Part shown: piece by piece, positions 58,232 through 64,000 of the stretch
Layout: the number at the start of each line of letters is the position of its first letter
Numbering within the stretch: the first letter of the stretch is position 1
Origin: Macrostomum hystrix
Lineage: Eukaryota; Platyhelminthes; Macrostomidae
Assembly (NCBI GenBank): GCA_950097015.1
Contig: CATNEN010000038.1
Location: 2,171,501 to 2,235,500, forward strand
Reading direction: 5' to 3'
Length of the DNA stretch: 64,000 nucleotides
Notes under the pieces: generated by a model
The model's database searches: none
What the model was told of the DNA's origin: nothing
The model's input: only the letters and a program-made list of their open reading frames with translations
Translations under genes and position numbers: made by a program

Positions 58232-61200
58232 GGAGTGGTCGGTAGTCAGAGGGAGTGAGAGGGAGTGAGAGGGAGTGAGAGGGAGTCCGAGGGAGTGAAA
58301 GGGAGTAAGAGGGAGTGAGAGGGAGTGAGAGGGAGTGAGAGAGTGGGAGGGAGTGGTAGGTAGTCAGAGGGAGTGAGAGGGAGTGAGAGGGAGTGAGAGG
58401 GAGTCAGAGGGAGTGAGAAGGAGTGAGAGGGAGTGAGAGGGAGTGAGAAGGAGTGAAAGGGAGTAAGAGGGAGTGAGAGGGAGTGAGAGGGAGTGAGAGA
58501 GTGGGAGGGAGTGAGAGGGAGTGAGAGGGAGTGAGAGGGAGTGAGAAGGAGTGAGAGGGAGTGAGAGGGAGTGAGAAGGAGTGAGAGGGAGTGAGAGGGA
58601 GTGAGAGGGAGTGAGAAGGAGTGAAAGGGAGTAAGAGGGAGTGAGAGGAAGTGAAAGGGAGTAAGAGGGAGTGAGAGGGAGTGAGAGGGAGTGAGAGGGA
58701 GTGAGAGGGAGTGAGAGGGAGTGATAGGGAGTGAGAGGGAGTCAGAGGGAGTAAGAGGGAGTGAGAGGGAGTGAGAAGGAGTGAAAGGGAGTAAGAGGGA
58801 GTGAGAGGGAGTGAGAGGGAGTGAGAGAGTGGGAGGGAGTGAGAGGGAGTGAGAGGGAGTGAGAGGGAGTGAGAAGGAGTGAGAGGGAGTGAGAGGGAGT
58901 GAGAGGGAGTGAGAGGGAGTGAGAAGGAGTGAGAGGGAGTGAGAGGGAGTGAGAGGGAGTGAGAGGGAGTGAGAGGGAGTGAGAGGGAGTGAGAGAGTGG
59001 GAGGGAGTGAGAGGGAGTGAGAGGGAGTGAGAGGGAGTGAATGGGGATGAGAGGGAGTGAGAGGGAATGAGAGGGAGTGAGAGGGAGTGAGAGGGAGTGA
59101 GAGGGAGTGAGAGGGAGTCAGAGGGAGTGAGAGGGAGTGAGAAGGAGTGAAAGGGAGTGAGAAGGAGTGAAAGGGAGTAAGAGGGAGTGAGAGGGAGTAA
59201 GAGGGAGTGAAAGGGAGTGAGAAGGAGTGAAAGGGAGTAAGAGGGAGTGAGAGGGAGTGAGAAGGAGTGAAAGGGAGTAAGAGGGAGTGAGAGGGAGTGA
59301 GAGGGAGTGAGAGGGAGTGAGAGGGAGTCAGAGGGAGTGAGAGGGAGTGAGAAGGAGTGAAAGGGAGTGAGAAGGAGTGAAAGGGAGTAAGAGGGAGTGA
59401 GAGGGAGTAAGAGGGAGTGAGAGGGAGTAAGAGGGAGTGAGAGGGAGTGAGAAGGAGTGAAAGGGAGTAAGAGGGAGTGAGAGGGAGTGAGAGGGAGTGA
59501 GAGAGTGGGAGGGAGTGAGAGGGAGTGAGAGGGAGTGAGAGGGAGTAAGAGGGAGTGAGAGGGAGTGAGAGGGAGTGAGAGAGTGGGAGGGAGTGAGAGG
59601 GAGTGAGAGGGAGTGAGAGGGAGTGAGAAGGAGTGAGAGGGAGTGAGAGGGAGTGAGAGGGAGTGAGAGGGAGTGAGAGGGAGTGAGAGGGAGTGAGAGG
59701 GAGTGAGAGGGAGTGAGAGGGAGTGAGAGGGAGTGAGAGGGAGTGAGAGGAAGTGAAAGGGAGTAAGAGGGAGTGAGAGGGAGTGAGAGGGAGTGAGAGG
59801 GAGTGAGAGGGAGTGAGAGGAAGTGAGAGGGAGTGAGAGGGAGTCAGAGTGAGTGAGAGGGAGTGAGAAGGAGTGAAAGGGAGTAAGAGGGGGTGAGAAG
59901 GAGTGAGAGGGAGTGAGAGAGAGAGTGGGAGGGAGTGAGAAGTAGTGAGAGGGAGTGAGGGGGAGTGAGAGGGAGTGGGAGGGAGTGAGAGGGAGTGAGA
60001 GGGAGTGAGAGAGTGGGAGGGAGTGAGAGGGAGTGAGAGGGAGTGAATGGGGATGAGAGGGAGTGAAAGGGGATGAGAGGGAGTGAGAGGGAGTGAGAGA
60101 GAGTGGGAGGGAGTGAGAAGTAGTGAGAGGGAGTGAGGGGGAGTGAGAGGGAGTGGGAGGGAGTGAGAGGGAGTGAGAGGGAGTGAGAGGGAGTGAGAGG
60201 GAGTGAGAGGGAGTGAGAGGGAGTGAGAGGGAGTGAGAGGGAGTGAGAGGGATGAGAGGGAGTGAGAGGGAGTGAGAGGGAGTGAGAGGGAGTGAGAGGG
60301 AGTGAGAGGGAGTCAGAGTGAGTGAGAGGGAGTGAGAAGGAGTGAAAGGGAGTAAGAGGGAGTGAGAGGGAGTGAGAAAGAGTGAAAGGGAGTAAGAGGG
60401 GGTGAGAAGGAGTGAGAGGGAGTGAGAGAGAGTGTGGGAGGGAGGGAGAAGGAGTGAGAGGGAGTGAGAGGGAGTGAGAGGGAGTGAGAGAGTGGGAGGG
60501 AGTGAGAGAAAGTGAGAGGGAGTGAGAGGGAGTGAATGGGGATGAGAGGGAGTGAGAGGGACTGAGAGGGAGTGAGAGGGAGTGAGAGGGAGTGAGAGGG
60601 AGTGAGAGGGAGTGAGAGGGAGTGAGAGGGAGTGAGAGGGAGTGAGAGGGAGTGAGAGGGAGTGAGAGGGAGTCAGAGTGAGTGAGAGGGAGTGAGAAGG
60701 AGTGAAAGGGAGTAAGAGGGAGTGAGAGGGAGTGAGAAAGAGTGAAAGGGAGTAAGAGGGGGTGAGAAGGAGTGAGAGGGAGTGAGAGAGAGTGTGGGAG
60801 GGAGGGAGAAGGAGTGAGAGGGAGTGAGAGGGAGTGAGAGGGAGTGAGAGAGTGGGAGGGAGTGAGAGGGAGTGAGAGGGAGTGAATGGGGATGAGAGGG
60901 AGTGAGAGGGAATGAGAGGGAGTGAGAGGGAGTGAGAGGGAGTGAGAGGGAGTGAGAGGGAGTCAGAGGGAGTGAGAGGGAGTGAGAGAGTGGGAGGGAG
61001 TGAGAGGGGGTGAGAGGGAGTGAATGGGGATGAGAGGGAGTGAGAGGGAATGAGAGGGAGTGAGAGGGAGTGAGAGGGAGTGAGAGGGAGTGAGAGGGAG
61101 TGAGAGGGAGTAAGAGGAGGTGAGAAGGAGTGAGAGGGAGTGAGAGAGAGTGTGGGAGGGAGGGAGAAGGAGTGAGAGGGAGTGAGAGGGAGTGAGAGGG

Positions 61201-63000
61201 AGTGAGAGAGTGGGAGGGAGTGAGAGGGAGTGAATGGGGATGAGAGGGAGTGAGAGGGAATGAGAGGGAGTGAGAGGGAGTGAGAGGGAGTGAGAGGGAG
61301 TGAGAGGGAGTGAAAGGGAGTCAGAGGGAGTGAGAGGGAGTAAGAGGGAGTGAGAGGGAGTGAGAAGGAGTGAAAGGGAGTAAGAGGGAGTGAGAGGGAG
61401 TGAGAGGGAGTGAGAGGGAGTGAGAGGGAGTGAGAGGGAGTGAGAGGGAGTAAGAGGGAGTGAGAGGGAGTGAGAGGGAGTCAGAGTGAGTGAGAGGGAG
61501 TGAGAGGGAATGAGAGGGAGTGAGAGGGAGTGAGAGGGAGTGAGAAGGAGTGAAAGGGAGTAAGAGGGAGTGAGAGGGAGTGAGAGGGAGTGAGAGGGAG
61601 TGAGAGGAAGTGAAAGGGAGTGAGAGGGAGTGAGAGGGAGTGAGAGGGAGTGAGAGGGAGTGAGAGGGAGTGAGAGGGAGTCAGAGTGAGTGAGAGGGAG
61701 TAAGAGGGAGTAAGAGGGAGTGAGAGGGAGTGAGAGGGAGTGAGAGGGAGTGAGAGGGAGTGAGAGGGAGTGAGAGGGAGTGAGAGGGAGTCAGAGTGAG
61801 TGAGAGGGAGTGAGAAGGAGTGAAAGGGAGTAAGAGGGGGTGAGAAGGAGTGAGAGGGAGTGAGAGAGAGAGTGGGAGGGAGTGAGAAGTAGTGAGAGGG
61901 AGTGAGGGGGAGTGAGAGGGAGTGGGAGGGAGTGAGAGGGAGTGAGAGGGAGTGAGAGGGAGTGAGAGGGAGTGAGAGGGAGTGAGAGAGTGGGAGGGAG
62001 TGAGAGGGAGTGAGAGGGAGTGAATGGGGATGAGAGGGAGTGAAAGGGGATGAGAGGGAGTGAGAGGGAGTGAGAGGGAGTGAGAGGGAGTGAGAGGGAG
62101 TGAGAGGGAGTGAGAGGGAGTCAGAGGGAGTGAGAGGGAGTAAGATTGAGTGAGAGGGAGTGAGAAGGAGTGAAAGGGAGTAAGAGGGAGTAATAGGGAG
62201 TGAGAGGGAGTGAGAGGGAGTGAGAGGGAGTGAGAGGGAGTGAGAGGGAGTGAGAGGGAGTGAGAGGGAGTGAGAGGGAGTGAGAGGGAGTGAGAGGGAG
62301 TGAGAGGGAGTCAGAGTGAGTGAGAGGGAGTGAGAGGGAATGAGAGGGAGTGAGAGGGAGTGAGAGGGAGTGAGAAGGAGTGAAAGGGAGTAAGAGGGGA
62401 ATGGGGATGAGAGGGAGTGAGAGGGAATGAGAGGGAGTGAGAGGGAGTGAGAGGGAGTGAGAGGGAGTGAGAGGGAGTGAGAGGGAGTGAGAGGGAGTGA
62501 GAGGGAGTAAGAGGGAGTGAGAGGGAGTGAGAGGGAGTGAGAGGGAGTGAGAGGGAGTGAGAGGGAGTGGGAGGGAGTGAGAGGGAGTGAGAGGGAGTGA
62601 GATGGAGTGGGAGGGAGTGAGAGGGAGTGAGAGGGAGTGAGAGGGAGTAAGAGGGAGTGAGAGGGAGTGAGATGGAGTGGGAGGGAGTGAGAGGGAGTGA
62701 GAGGGAGTGAGAGGGAGTGAGAGGGAGTGAGAGGGAGTAAGAGGGAGTGAGAGGGAGTGAGAGGGAGTGAGAGGGAGTGAGAGGGAGTGAGAGGGAGTGG
62801 GAGGGAGTGAGAGGGAGTGAGAGGGAGTGAGAGGGAGTGAGAGGGAGTGAGAGGGAGTGAGAGGGAGTGAGAGGGAGTGAGAGGGAGTGAGAGGGAGTGA
62901 GAGGGAGTGAGAGGGAGTAAGAGGGAGTGAGAGGGAGTGAGAGGGAGTGAGAGGGAGTGAGAGGGAGTGAGATGGAGTGGGAGGGAGTGACAGGGATTAA
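58232..63000. repeat. 4.8-kb decamer satellite
   Basis: About 470 units of GAGGGAGTGA with frequent AAGG, TAAG and TCAG variants. Marker blocks such as AGTGTGGGAGGGAGGGAGAA recur at about 360-bp spacing (60433, 60793, 61151), showing higher-order copying. The 520-codon antisense frame is an artefact. Confidence 0.97.
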
Positions 63001-64000
63001 GAGGGCTTTTGATGGAGTTATTGTGAGTTAGTTTGAGTCGCATTGTTATTTAAAATCAAAGCGGCAGAACTCAAGATTCCCAGGAGAAAATAAGAAAAAA
63101 CATCGACAACACAATAATTATTAATTGGAGCTGTTAATCAAAATTCCAGCAAGAATACTCGGGCTGCAGGCTGCTCTGGCTGACTAGATTCTGCAATGGC
63201 TGTTTCAATGACAACCTTATAATAATAAGTAATAAATTACTTTCAATGAATTTCGATTCATCGACTAATAAATGGAGGATTGCAAAGCCAAGCTAAAAGT
63301 AATTTATTTTCTGGATACAAATTTAAAAGATTAATATAAGCTAAAGTTTTCCAGATTACTACTTTCAGTAGCGAGTAAAAACAACAATTTTGTGTAGAGA
63401 ACAAAATCGATTCAACAAAAAACTAAACGATTAAAAATACTCTTCTAATTCAGAATGAATACAATTTTGCGATAAGCAAAACATCAGAAAAAGGCAAAAC
63501 ATCAGCTAAACATACCCAAAGTAAATTATACTGGTATAACGTAAATACAGAAGCTTAGAGTAAGACCAGACTAGAAAAAATCGGGGGGAAAAAACTCGCC
63601 TCATGCTACTGTGGTTAGTAGGGTGAATGCATTACAGATTTGCATCTGCAGTATAGATTAAATTTCTTGCGAGATGAGACAAAAAGGTACAGCGAAATCC
63701 ACGTATATTACTGACGGAATTATTAGAATGGATCGATAAAACGTCATAGGTAAAATTTTCATACAGCAAATATTGAATCGAAAAAAATGGTAGTTTTCTG
63801 ACGTGTGACTGAGTCGGCTTACAGTAAGAAGACTTAGCCAGAGCTTGGGCAGTGTGAATCGGAGTGATGTCCCAGCACTAGCAGCATACCCAACCCGGGT
63901 CAGGCCTCTGACATTCTCTGGGTGACATTTCGCTGCAACTAAACTGCTTCCTCTGTATAAAAGTGCACACTGGGAGAGAGAGTGAAGGATCACCAACTGA
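63001..64000. other. AT-rich unique sequence at the window end
   Basis: A 112-codon antisense open frame (63658-63996) has no recognisable motif. Nothing else seen. Confidence 0.35.

Noticed and set aside
61481-63043. 520-codon antisense frame of SLPLTPSH repeats
   Set aside because: It covers only part of the decamer satellite and starts and ends with chance variants; no gene-like ends.

Overview
This window is nuclear DNA from an animal. Its genes are split by GT-AG introns and belong to metazoan families (PDE4, GH35 beta-galactosidase, COX5B, CENPJ/SAS-4). The best guess is a free-living flatworm of the genus Macrostomum. The main clue is a segment at 32119-32159 that closely resembles the Macrostomum lignano spliced-leader RNA as I remember it. 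The very high content of tandem repeats and the tightly spaced COX5B-CENPJ pair fit that guess. The species call is inference; no database was searched.

Layout. (1) About 5.5-34.3 kb, + strand: a PDE4-type cAMP phosphodiesterase gene. Its common body has nine coding exons (23401-33516), and up to four candidate 5' exons (ending at 5763, 13689, 17803 and 19107) all stop in the same splice phase. Its introns are filled with minisatellites, each with its own period (12 to about 62 bp). (2) 36.1-37.9 kb, - strand: a four-exon type II membrane glycosyltransferase of the DXD-sugar/OCH1-like kind, with the second Asp of the DXD replaced by Ala. (3) 39.1-42.7 kb, - strand: a complete six-exon lysosomal-type beta-galactosidase. 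(4) 44.4-44.9 kb: a 532-bp transposon with 169-bp terminal inverted repeats and a perfect 9-bp target duplication. (5) 45.4-51.5 kb, + strand: COX5B followed after about 300 bp by CENPJ/SAS-4, probably an operon whose second gene gets its start codon from a trans-spliced leader. (6) 54.9-55.7 kb, - strand: a small secreted cysteine-containing protein of unknown family. (7) 58.2-63.0 kb: a 4.8-kb array of a purine-rich decamer.

Tandem arrays make up roughly 24 kb, over a third of the window. Several show higher-order repeats with exact periods (448, 462 and 146 bp). Two contain copies of splice junctions of the PDE4 gene they lie in. Almost all long open frames inside arrays are products of repeat periods divisible by three, or free of stop codons, and are not genes.

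The genes do not form one pathway: cAMP breakdown, glycan synthesis, glycan breakdown, respiration (complex IV) and centriole assembly. Only COX5B-CENPJ shows signs of shared transcription.
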